Shown here piece after piece: positions 50,881 through 61,475 of a stretch of DNA of 64,000 nucleotides (position 1 is its first letter; each line of letters opens with the position of its first letter). Where the stretch lies: the NCBI GenBank assembly GCA_009746045.1, contig RPFO01000253.1, positions 5,960,767 through 6,024,766 on the forward strand. The letters are read 5' to 3'. Under the pieces are notes generated by a model. That model did no database searches, was not told the DNA's origin, and saw only the letters and a program-made list of their open reading frames with translations. The translations under genes were made by a program, and so were the position numbers. Source of the DNA: Mesostigma viride. Lineage: Eukaryota; Streptophyta; Mesostigmatophyceae; Mesostigmatales; Mesostigmataceae.

Positions 50881-51148
50881 CCTTGAAAAGCTTCAGGCAG
50901 TATATGTGTTAAATCAAACTACCACATTGCAATTAAACACAGCGACTGCTACTTGCTGCTGTTTTGACATCGCAAGACCGTTTACCTTTTCAGTGACGCA
51001 ACGGGAAAAGAAAGCACTGTCCAGCAAACTTCCGTAATTCCGCTTTGTCGCCGTTTACCGAAACAGCGAAAACATTTTTGTCGCGAGGGTTTTCTAGATC
51101 CAACTCGGACCAGCCAGCAGCAACCTCTATTGGCACCCGTGATCATTA

Positions 51149-52644
51149 AAAAATTAAATTAAATTAAATTATAACATGCCTCCGTGGGGAGGTCATGTAG
51201 CACATATTTCATGATGGATGGGGTGGAGGAAGCCGCGTGATCGAACTATCCTAACTCTATCTAGAAAATCCTAACTACACTACTCATCAAAACGCCTCCT
51301 CCGCTTGGGGGGAGGTGGCTTGCCCACAGGGTCGGGCGTGTGCGCCTTGACAATCTTCTTCCACCGCGTCTTGTCCTGCATGGCAGTCCAAAGACGGGAG
51401 AGAGAGTGGATGCGGTGCTCAAACTGGGCTGGGACCACTAGGTCGTCCAGCAACATCTGAACGTAGTTGGTGACAGGTTTCCCTACCCTTTTGGGAATGT
51501 CCTTGGGGCCAGGCCAGGTCAGGATGTGCCGCCCTGGCTGTCCAAGCCGCTGGGGGCCGGCCAGACCAAGGGTGGTGTCGACCTGGCTGGTGCGGGCAAG
51601 GTGTCCTACAAATGCTATCCTACGCTGCCTAATCTCGTCCGAAACACGAGGCATGCCATGATACAGAGACTCTGATGATGGACGCTCGGAAAAACCTACA
51701 TTAAGGACCTGCCGGAGCATCCTGTAAACTGTGCCGTCGAGCCGAGCTGCCAGTTTGGGTGGGAGGGTCCACGCCTCGGCGCCATACGTGAGCACCGTGA
51801 GGACGAGGACCTTGAAAAGCATGCGCTTGCGGTGCCCGTTCAGGCCCTTCGAGCGCCAGTAGGGTGTGAGCGAACGGAGCTTGGCCCAGGCAAGGCCGAT
51901 GCGGGTGTCCACATCGTCGGCGGTGTCAGGAAGCCAGCTCCCCAACAGCTTGAAGCGGTCGCGGAACGGGACCTCCGTCCCGTCGAGCAGGCGCGGCAGC
52001 GGTGGTTTACTGGATGCTCCTATCACCATCGCCTCAGTTTTGACACTAATCTCCAGCCCCACCGCCCGCGCCTCCAGGCCCAGGCAGTCCAGCCAGGTCT
52101 GAATGTGCTCGGGGCGCTCGATGAGGGTGGTATCATCCGCATAAATCAGGTCGGCAAGGCGGTAACCAGGTCTAACCCCGCCGTGCTCTTTCACGTTAAG
52201 GATGTCCAAGCCTGGCTCGAACCCCTTAAGAGCAGTAAAGCGCGCACGTGCCCGGCGCATGACGTGATCCACGACAATAATGAACAGGTATGGGGACAGG
52301 ACACAACCTTGCCACACCCCGTGGTGAAGGGGGAATGGTGGAGTGGTGCCCTCCGCAGTCCGCACTACTGCCTGTGAACCCTCATACAGACGGCGAATGG
52401 CAGCAATAAACGCAAGTGGTACCCGATCCAGAGCTAGAATGGCCCAAAGAGCCTCCCAGAGAACCGTGTCAAAGGCCTTGATATAGTCAACAAAAATGAA
52501 GACCAGCGGCAAACTGTCAGGGGGAAGTCGACGCACCTCCTCCATCAACCGGCGCGCGACAAACACAGCCATGACAGTGTTACGACCACGACGGAAACCC
52601 ATCTGAGATTCACCCAGGTGGGGGTCCAGCGCGGCGCGGAGCCT
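51149..52644 (-). mobile_element. LINE family 1 insertion, 5'-truncated
   Basis: GTGATCATTA at 51139-51148 and 52645-52654 forms a 10-bp target duplication. The minus strand reads ORF2 C-terminal two-thirds, about 100 nt of 3' UTR, a hairpin (GACCTCCCCACGGAGGC) and an AATTT-type tail (51149-51170). Confidence 0.85.
51280..52602 (-). CDS. LINE reverse transcriptase (ORF2), N-terminally truncated
   Basis: 440 residues with no internal stop. In order: MGFRRGRNTVMAVF, FIFVDYIKAFDTV (catalytic block A), GVWQGCVLSPYLFIIVVDHVM, YRLADLIYADDTTLIE (catalytic YADD), GLEISVKTEAMVIG, FRDRFKLLGSWLPD, LFKVLVLTVLTYGAEAWTL, RRIAFVGHLART, and a basic C-terminus KRRRRFDE. Only the 5' part, including any endonuclease, is missing, removed at insertion as the target duplication shows. 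The open frame could extend slightly upstream of the chosen Met (…HLGESQMGF). The clean frame suggests recent insertion. The protein would copy LINE RNA at nicked target DNA. Confidence 0.9.
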   Translation of the reverse strand: MGFRRGRNTVMAVFVARRLMEEVRRLPPDSLPLVFIFVDYIKAFDTVLWEALWAILALDRVPLAFIAAIRRLYEGSQAVVRTAEGTTPPFPLHHGVWQGCVLSPYLFIIVVDHVMRRARARFTALKGFEPGLDILNVKEHGGVRPGYRLADLIYADDTTLIERPEHIQTWLDCLGLEARAVGLEISVKTEAMVIGASSKPPLPRLLDGTEVPFRDRFKLLGSWLPDTADDVDTRIGLAWAKLRSLTPYWRSKGLNGHRKRMLFKVLVLTVLTYGAEAWTLPPKLAARLDGTVYRMLRQVLNVGFSERPSSESLYHGMPRVSDEIRQRRIAFVGHLARTSQVDTTLGLAGPQRLGQPGRHILTWPGPKDIPKRVGKPVTNYVQMLLDDLVVPAQFEHRIHSLSRLWTAMQDKTRWKKIVKAHTPDPVGKPPPPKRRRRFDE

Positions 52645-52674
52645 GTGATCATTACTATCATAATACGCCGTCTA

Positions 52675-52960
52675 GGTCATCTAGTCGCTCTACACGCAAG
52701 CCACGAACACGCGGACAAGATAACGGCAGGCTCGAGCTACCATGGTCCGGATTCTCCCGATTTCTGACCTGCGCTGGTTGTCTCCTTGATAATACGCCAA
52801 CCCCTTCAGGGTGACATCCGTTGTCACGACTCGACGGCTTATGGTCGTCATAGGGAATGAACGCCGGTTCATATGGAACAGTGAACAAGCTGCTTGTCGT
52901 CTGTCGAGCTCTATGCGGAGCACGTAACCTTGTGCAACGATCGTTGCTCAATCCATACGA
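52675..52960 (-). repeat. dispersed coding-like repeat, shorter copy
   Basis: Minus strand LKGLAYYQGDNQRRSEIGRIRTMVARACRYLVRVFVACV. It is the partner of 50690-50880 but lacks 66 bp after RVF. Confidence 0.5.
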
Positions 52961-54840
52961 TGCAAGTACCGACTGGATACATACGAAGCAACGACCGACA
53001 ACAAGCAGCTGGAATTACGGCATGGCCTGGAGGCAACCGCTGGCCCTTCCCTTGCAGCTACGCCGCCATGCACCTGTTGTTAAATATTCTGGTCTTTTTT
53101 TTTTTTTAGACTATATCGATGTGCACATGTCAGTTGGCTAAGCTTAGCCGCCTAGCGGCTAAGCTTAGGTAAGGTTTACGAAAATTTTCAAACTTTTCAT
53201 TAAAATTATATTAAAATATTTAAGCGCGACGCACAGCGTCTCCACAGACATTTTTCTACCTACAAAAGTCATACAATGTTAATCACGATTCTGGCGCTGT
53301 CACAAGGTCCGGCCGGCGACTTGCGCCGGAAATGCGCGGACTACACAAAGTAATTTGGCACACGGCCACGTCCAGGCTGTTTGGGATCATAAAAAGACTT
53401 TCCTCACGTGACTTAGTGTTTTCCTGTTGACATCATGCCCATTTAATATTAATGCTGCTGTTACCCTGCTCATGACCATGCCCTGAATTCCATTCTTTGG
53501 TGACTTAGTGTTTTCTTGTTTAGGGGCTGGCATGCATGCGTTGCCATTGACATGCCCTGGATGAAAAACGCCAAGAAGAGTATATGGCCCCGCTGCCACC
53601 AAAAAGCACCTGGTTGATCAACCAAGGGGATAGCCTGCACAGTGAGACACAAACACAGCAGACCCAGCAAAGCAAAATTCAGGTTGTAAGCGAGTGGAGA
53701 TTACTTTTGACATGCTTGATGAAGAAATATATAACACACCTTCTATTGTCACACCTTCTATAAACAAATAGTTGATTGATCACCTTATACACCACGTAAA
53801 CATGCTAGCAGACGCGCTCTTCAGTCCAGTGAAAATCCACGTGCGAAGCAAGTCAGCTTACGCAGAAAGCACCATGAATGTAAATGACGCCCCAAACCCG
53901 TGACCAGGCAAGCATCCAGAGGGGCTTTCCAAGCCCAGTATATTCCAGAAAAAAGCATCACAGATCCTTGGGCAACCGAACGGACGTTAACGGACATTCG
54001 AAGGACCATGAAGATGGCGTCCTGCACGGCTAAGAAAATAAAACGCAACGCTACGCTATGTCTTTGCTGCGACTAGGTGGATTCGGTGAAAAGGAAAGAA
54101 CGCAACCATGAAAATGCATCAGAAGGTAGTAGATCAGGTAGTACCCCGGTAGGTAGTACGCCTCACCATCGGCATCGCCAGTTACGTCCCGTGGCAAAAA
54201 ATCCAGCGTTCTTTCCAATATGATGACACCAGAAACTCGTCGGCCCCACCCCACGCCTTCCACGAACAGCAAACTGATTTTACTAGGCACCCAGTACGTA
54301 AAGCAATTAAGCATGATACTACAATACCTAAATCTACAACGACATTCCATTTCCAGGTCGCCATAGCGACGCGGACCTCTCCCACGCAGGTATCACTCCG
54401 TTGACGCACCTCCAGCTCAGAAAATTTCGTACTTGCTCTTCAAACATAAAATTTTGACGTATAAAACCATGGCTGCGCATTCCCCATCCCAATTTTCTAG
54501 CGTACGTTTCCTGCCATCGCCAGCCAGCAAATTGCTCGCGGAGCACGTCACTTTGTTTTTCGTCCGGCGGCGTGGCCTGCGGCTGCGTCGTTTCGGTGGT
54601 CTTATCGATTTCGGGTCGTTTCCGTTGGATTTGTGACCGTTGGGGCCGAAGGCCGTTTGTTTTCCGTAGTTTGCTTGTTTTGGATTGGTTGTTTATGTGT
54701 AGTATTTTGTAGTATTCTGGACGGACGACCCGAGCCGCTAACTTAGCGGGTTTATCGCGTCCGTTGGATCCATCATCGTACGCTCCAGATTGTCGGCGGC
54801 TAACGTTTTAACTTTTTTCATTTTGCCTTCGTATATTTCA
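52961..54840. other. no gene recognised
   Basis: Short ORFs only. A T11-12 run lies near 53096-53107. Two short blocks (GTGACTTAGTGTTTTC) repeat at 53408 and 53501. Confidence 0.35.
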
Positions 54841-54861
54841 AACCAAATTGCGCAAAATGCT

Positions 54862-54919
<58 letters not shown>

Positions 54920-55010
54920 GTCCAGGGGTGGCCCTTAGCGGGTGTGGCCCTTAGCCGGGTGGATTACCTTACTCCAGTCGAAATTTTTAGGGCGGCGCGA
55001 AGAAAAATTT
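54862..55010. repeat. 57-nt G run and flanking dispersed repeat
   Basis: G57 at 54862-54918, then GGGGTGGCCCTTAGCGGG and GCCCTTAGCCGGGTGGATTACCTTAC (to about 54973), the inverse of the block at 48238-48267. Confidence 0.75.
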
Positions 55011-55099
55011 TGTGGAGCGAACTCCTTGTCAGAAGTATCGACACACCTGCCTGAAACTAGTACTTATAGTTTAGTGCTAGCTCTGGACTACATGGACGG

Positions 55100-55458
55100 G
55101 CATGTGCCGCATGTTTAAGTTCTGTTCCATAAGTGACCCAGTCATTCTGTGACTGACCTTGAACTTTGGTTGTGAATGGTTGGCTTGAGATCACGTTATG
55201 ATTGTAACTGCCACACAGTCAGAAAAGAACCGGTTTGGTGTGGCCACGTTGTAGGTAGATCATAACTGCTACCCAGTAGCTGAGCCTGGAATTGTTTAAA
55301 AGGCGAAGCTACGCACCTTGTTTGCACTCTCAGTACCTCACACCTCACACACTCCTGTGGTGGAACTAGCAGCCGGCCAGCTGCCGACTGAGACTTATTT
55401 TTATCTGAGTGAAATAAAGTAAAACTTTGTGGCAAACATTGTTTTCTCACTCCTAACA
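55100..55458 (+). mobile_element. LTR (3' part) of a second copia-like element
   Basis: Ends CACTCCTAACA at 55458, followed at once by TGGCATCGGAGTG (55459-55471), a near match to the TGGTATCAGAGC primer binding site complementary to initiator-Met tRNA. It holds AATAAA at 55423-55428. The start of the LTR (expected TGTTAGGAG) is not found, so the element is truncated on the left. Confidence 0.55.
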
Positions 55459-55699
55459 TGGCATCGGAGTGCGGTTCGCACGCCTTTCGACCTGCTTACC
55501 GCTGGTAAAAGTCGTTTCCCGAGGCTCTGCTCGCGGTTGACTTTAGATTTGTGTATTTCGGCAAGATTTGCATGACGACAGCGTAGGCGGAGGTTTGATT
55601 CCCGTCTGGCGCGTAATACAAAAGGTGCTTGGTTCGATACCTGGCCGGAATCTCTTGATCAACGTTACCTTTTTTTTGGAGTTTTCTGCTATTTTTTGC

Positions 55700-56097
55700 T
55701 GGAATGGCTTCCGGCACTCGTAGCTAGGTCGCTTCCGCGAATCGCGCTGCTGGCAGTAACGATTTTGATGCCGACGACGCTGCCGGTCTGGCCGCTTTGA
55801 CTGCAATTTTTAACTCTGACCGATTCGGGTCTCCCAGGCGAAGTATTTTTTGACGCAGCAGCTGGGCTGGCTGCCCTGGCTTTGCACCCGCCCGGTGATG
55901 ACGAGGACGCCGCCCTCGGTGCTCCCGATGGTGAGAATCGGGCGGTTAACGGTGGTGGTTTTAGCCGCGGTACGGCGGGGGGGGGCCCCGCCCGAGCCTC
56001 CTCAGTTTGTGGCTTGCAAGGAGCTTTTGAAGGATGTTCGTGGGGTCAAGGTTTTTACCGGCTCAGATTGGACGCTGTGGATCCCTTTTAACCCCTA
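55700..56097 (+). pseudogene. Gag-like fragment of the second copia-like element
   Basis: Shifting frames read NDFDADDAAGLAALTAIF, AAGLAALALHPPGDDEDAALGAPDGENR and PPQFVACKELLKDVRGVKVFTGSDWTLWIPF, the last like the start of a copia Gag core. It stops at 56097 with no polyprotein behind it. Degenerate. Confidence 0.4.
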
Positions 56098-56599
56098 AAT
56101 GGTCTTGCGGCCGATTTTCCGCCAAAAATCGAGTTCCAGCCGATGCATCGGCCCCTTCTCGGGCGACCAAATGCCGCGAAAACTATTGAGAATTAGGAAA
56201 CGTTTAGCTGAGAAGATCGAAAGTTTATAAAATACTCTAAAGCATGGTATATGGGTTTGCATACTTCTGACAAAGTTATAGAGGTGTTCTGGCCGGTCAA
56301 AGTACAAGGGGTCAGGGTACTTTTTCACGTACAACGTGCATTCCGGAAAACGACGACCTGGCCATGGCGGCTTGCGCCCACGCATGGCATTTACGTTTTC
56401 GTTCGAATTTTCTGACCAAACTTAGGATATTGATTTTATACGTCCTAAAGATCATACAGGCCAATTTCTGGTTCGCGGGAATGCCCTTTGATAGGTGTCG
56501 GCAGCGTTCTTGCTGGAAAAAACTGCGATCAGGCCGGACGATAGAAACGTTGACAGCAATACCTTTCCGGCGTATTTTAAAGGATATATCGGTTTCTTT

Positions 56600-56800
56600 A
56601 TACTTTTTATGATACATAGTAGTCGTAAACGTGCAAGGGTGGCCAGAAATCGCCGAATCCAGCGACCATGCTGCACAACTTTGGTGTGCCGAAATGCGCC
56701 ATTTTGCGGCCACCGCCTGGGCCAAGGTAACGCCATCCATGCCTGGTAAAGCTTAAGCATCGTTTTCTTATCGATGTTTGACGTTTATATATACGTTCTA
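56600..56800 (-). repeat. dispersed repeat related to 18890-18985
   Basis: Minus-strand block CTTTACCAGGCATGGATGGC, then GTTACCTTGGCCCAGGCGGTG and CCGCAAAA, matches the plus strand near 18912-18963 with few changes. Possibly the end of a shared transposon family. Confidence 0.5.
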
Positions 56801-57299
56801 GCTTGTGTAGCACATTCTTTTTGCATTATTCATGCTCTTTCTTGACCCTGGCCTGGCCCCTTTCTAAAACACCCTTCTTAGATGCTTCCCTCAGTCAGTT
56901 GACCTGCCACAGGGTGATGGTGATAAGTTTTAGAGGCTGTATGGGTTTGAATACCTCCATATATGTTTGTTATACATTTCCCATACACATATTGCATGAG
57001 TAAGAGGCAGTTGGCTGGTCGCTGTGGCATCATCAAGCACGTAACTGGTGAGTAAAAGCTTCCCATTGACAGCATGTGCCACCAGGTGTGCTGGCCATCA
57101 CCTGGCAAGCTATAGCAGCTTACACATCATTCCAAAAAGCCATTTTTCCACCCTGAAAATTATTCTAGGATAGGCTAATGATTAGTTTGGCCTCAAATTT
57201 GGCACCAAGGTGCCTAATCAGATATCTTATGGTGGCATGTGGTCAAATAATTTTTTGGGAGTCGGCAGCATGGTAACATGGTGACATTTGCTAGCATAA

Positions 57300-58060
57300 A
57301 AATACCGAATTTTCAGCACTTTCTGGCATGTATGCGTATATAATGACATCAAATGAACTCAGTTGGGCCTGGAACTTTGCACATGTTATAAACACATCCC
57401 ATGCAGCATGCCCACAAAGTTTCAGGCTGGTTGGATCACAAAATGGTGACAGATGCTAGCATAAATACCCCCAAAATGCAGTTTTTCAGGGTTTTCCAAG
57501 GGTTTCATCACACATATGCATATATAATGACACCAAATGAACTCAGTTGGGCGTGGAACTTTGCATATGTTCTAAACACATCCCATGCAGCATGCCCACA
57601 AAGTTTCAGGCTGGTTGGATGACAAATTGGTGACAGATGCTAGCATAAACACCACAAAAATGCAGTTTTTCAGGGTTTTCCAAGGGTTTCATCACACATT
57701 TGCATATATAATGACATCAAATGAACTCAGTTGGACCTGGGACTTGGCACATGTTCGAAACACATCCCATGCAGCCTGCCCACAAAGCTTCAGGCTGGTT
57801 GGATGACAAACTGGTGACAAATGCTAGCATAAATACCACAAAAATGCAGTTTTTCATGGTTTTTCAAGGGTTTCATCACACATGTGCATATATAATGACA
57901 TCAAATGAACTCAGTTGGACCTGGAACTTGGCACATGTTCGAAACACATCCCATGCAGCCTGCCCACAAAGCTTCAGGCTGGTTGGATAACAAATTGGTG
58001 ACAGATGCTAGCATAAATACCACAGAAAAAGCAGCTTTCTATTGTTCTTCCAAGGGTTTC
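57300..58060 (+). repeat. 184-bp tandem array, about four copies
   Basis: AACTCAGTTGG recurs at 57356, 57540, 57724 and 57908, a 184-bp period. Each unit contains CATCCCATGCAGC, CACAAAG(T/C)TTCAGGCTGGTTGGAT and GTGACAGATGCTAGCATAA (or a close variant). Short in-frame ORFs across units are by-products. Confidence 0.9.
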
Positions 58061-58212
58061 ATGGCAATCATTCCACCTTGGTGTACAGAAGGTTCCAAAC
58101 AACACATCATTACATTATGCATCATATTTACAATGCAGGAAGGCATACTTGGGGGCACATGCCTATAGTACAATGCATTAATAACACAGCTCTAGCCAGC
58201 TAGCTAGCTATA

Positions 58213-58480
58213 TAGTGGCTAATGCCACACCCGGGGGCACGTTCTCACGGCCCTGCTGCATCCTTTTCCTTTTCTTCTTCTCTGCATCTGACAGGGGCCT
58301 GCCCCCCATCTTCTCATCCACCAGCCTGGTGAGCACCCTGACGTTGGTGACTTGCGTCAGCTACCCTACCCCCATGGCACGCTTGGCCTTACGCTTGGTG
58401 AAGGTGGAGGGGTGGGTGCGACAGTTGGTCTGGGTTTTCATCACCCCCTTCCTCCAGTGCATGCGTGTGCTCCAACGCCT
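58213..58480 (-). pseudogene. C-terminal protein fragment with an in-frame TAG
   Basis: The minus strand reads RRWSTRMHWRKGVMKTQTNCRTHPSTFTKRKAKRAMGVG, a TAG, then LTQVTNVRVLTRLVDEKMGGRPLSDAEKKKRKRMQQGRENVPPGVALATI and a stop at about 58213. The composition (basic, charged, with a neat end) suggests the C-terminus of a real protein, now cut off upstream by the simple-repeat block. Family not recognised; a transposase C-terminus is possible. Confidence 0.35.
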
Positions 58481-58489
58481 AAGCAGAGA

Positions 58490-58765
<276 letters not shown>

Positions 58766-61475
58766 CTCCCTCCCTCCCTCCCTCCCTCCCTCCCTCCCTC
58801 CCTCCCTCCCTCCCTCCCTCCCCCCTCCTCCCTCCCTCCCTCCTCCCTCCCTCCCTCCCTCCCTCCCTCCCTCCTCCCTCCCTCCCTCCCTCCTCCCTCC
58901 CTCCCTCCCCCTCCCTCCCTCCCTCCCTCCTCCCTCCCTCCCTCCCTCCTCCCTCCCTCCCTCCCTCCCTCCCTCCCTCCTCCTCCCTCCTCTCCCTCCC
59001 TCCTCCCTCCCTCCCTCCCTCCCTCCCTCCCTCCCTCCCTCCTCCCCCCCTCCCTCCCTCCCTCCCTCCCTCCCTCCCTCCCTCCCTCCCTCCCTCTCCT
59101 CCCTCCCTCCCTCCCTCCCTCCCTCCCTCCCTCCCTCCCTCCCTCCCTCCCTCCCTCCCTCCCTCCCCCTCCTCCCTCCTCCTCCCTCCCTCCCTCCCCC
59201 TCCCTCCTCCCTCCCTCCCTCCCTCCCTCCCTCCCTCCCTCCCTCCCTCCCTCCCTCCCCCTCCCTCCCTCCCTCCCCCCTCCCTCCCTCCCCTCCCTCC
59301 CTCCCTCCCTCCCCCTCCCTCCCTCCCTCCCTCCCTCCTCCCTCCCTCCCTCCTCCCTCCCTCCCTCCCTCCCTCCCTCCTCCCTCCTCCTCCTCCTCCT
59401 CCCTCCCTCCCTCCTCCCTCCTCCCTCCCTCCTCCTCCCTCCCTCCCTCCCTCCTCCCTCCCTCCCTCCCTCCCTCCCTCCCTCTCCCTCCCTCCCTCCC
59501 CTCCCTCCCTCCCTCCCTCCCTCCCTCCTCCCTCCCTCCCTCCCTCCCTCCCTCCTCCCTCCCTCCCTCCCTCCCTCCCTCCCTCCCTCCCTCCCTCCCT
59601 CCCTCCTCCCTCCCTCCCTCCCCCCTCCTCCCTCCCTCCTCCCTCCCTCCTCCTCCCTCCCTCCCTCCCTCCCTCCCTCCTCCTCCCTCCCTCCTCCTCC
59701 CTCCCTCCCTCCCTCCCTCCCTCCCCTCCCTCCCTCCTCCCCCCTCCCCTCCTCCCTCCCTCCCTCCCTCCTCCCTCCCCCTCCCTCCCTCCCTTCCCTC
59801 CTCCCTCCCTCCACCTCCCTCCCTCCTCCCTCCCTCCCTCCCTCCCTCCCCTCCCTCCCTCCCTCCTCCCCTCCCTCCCTCCCTCCCTCCCTCCCTCCCT
59901 CCCTCCTCCCTCCCTCCTCCTCCCTCCCTCCTCCCTCCCTCCTCCTCTCCTCCCTCCCTCCCTCCTCCCTCCCTCCCTCCCTCCCTCCCTCCCTCCCTCC
60001 CTCCCTCCCTCCCTCCCTCCCTCCCTCCCTCCCTCCCTCCCTCCCTCCTCCCTCCCTCCTCCCCCCTCCTCCTCTCCCTCCCTCCTCCCTCCCCCTCCCT
60101 CCCTCCCTCCCTCCCTCCCTCCCTCCCCTCCCTCCCTCCCTCCCTCCCTCCCTCCCTCCCTCCCTCCCCCCCTCCCTCCCTCCCCTCCTCCCTCCCTCCT
60201 CCCTCCCTCTCCCCCCTCCCCCCTCCCTCCCTCCCTCCCTCCCTCCTTCCTCCCTCCCTCCTCCCTCCCTCCCTCCCTCCCTCCCTCCCTCCCTCCCTCC
60301 CTCCCTCCCTCCTCCCTCCTCCCTCCCTCCCTCCCTCCCTCCCTCCCTCCCTCCTCCCTCCTCCTCCCTCCCTCCCTCCCTCCCTCCCCTCCTCCCTCCC
60401 TCCCTCCCTCCTCCCTCCCCTCCCTCCCTCCCCTCCCTCCCCCCTCCCTCCCCCTCCCACTCCTCCCTCCCCTCCCTCCCTCCCTCCCTCCCTCCCTCCC
60501 TCCTCCTCTCCTCCCTCCCTCCTCCCTCCCTCCCTCCTCCCTCCCTCCCTCCTCCTCCCTCCCTCCCTCCCTCCCTCCCTCCCTCCTCCCTCCCTCCCTC
60601 CCCCTCCCTCCCTCCCTCCCCCCTCCTCCCTCCCTCCCTCCCTCCCTCCCTCCCTCCCTCCTCCCTCCCTCCTCCTCCCTCCCTCCCTCCCTCCCTCCTC
60701 CTCCTCCTCCCTCCCCCCTCCCTCCCTCCCTCCCTCCCCCCCCCCCCTCCCTCCTCCCTCCCTCCCTCCTCCCCTCCCTCCCTCCCCCTCCTCCCTCCCT
60801 CCCTCCCTCCCTCCCTCCCTCCCTCCCTCCCTCCCTCCCTCCCTCCCTCCCTCCCTCCTCCTCCCTCCCTCCCTCCTCCCTCCCTCCCTCCCTCCCTCCC
60901 TCCCTCCTCCCTCCCTCCCTCCCTCCCTCCCTCCCTCCCTCCCTCCCTCCCTCCCTCCCTCCCTCCCCCCTCCCTCCCTCCCTCCTCCTCCCTCCCCCCT
61001 CCCTCCCTCCTCCCTCCTCCCTCCCTCCCTCCCTCCCTCCCTCCCTCCCCTCCCTCCTCCCTCCCTCCCTCCCTCCCTCCCTCCCTCCCTCCCTCCCTCC
61101 CTCCCCCTCCCTCCTCCTCCTCCCCCTCCCTCCCTCCCTCCCTCCCTCCCTCCTCCTCCTCCCTCCCCCTCCTCCCTCCCTCCCTCCCTCCCTCCCTCCC
61201 TCCCTCCCTCCCCCCCCCCTCCTCTCCCTCCCTCCTCCCTCCCTCCCTCCCTCCTCCCCCCTCCCTCCCTCCCTCCCTCCTCCCTCCCTCCCCCCCTCTC
61301 CCTCCCTCCCTCCCTCCCTCCTCCCTCCCTCCTCCCTCCTCCCTCCCTCCCTCCCTCCTCCTCCCTCCCCTCCCTCCCTCCCTCCCTCCCTCCTCCCCCC
61401 TCCCTCCCTCCCTCCCTCCCTCCTCCTCCCTCCCTCCCTCCCTCCCTCCTCCCTCCCTCCCTCCCCCCCTCCCTC
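58766..61475. repeat. 2.7-kb CCCT-rich polypyrimidine tract
   Basis: CCCT units with frequent CCT and CC variants, nearly pure pyrimidine on the plus strand for 2.7 kb (rare A at 59812 and 60460). ORFs of over 1000 codons on both strands (Pro/Ser/Leu or Gly/Arg/Glu) arise because the repeat has no stop codon. They are not genes. Confidence 0.98.
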
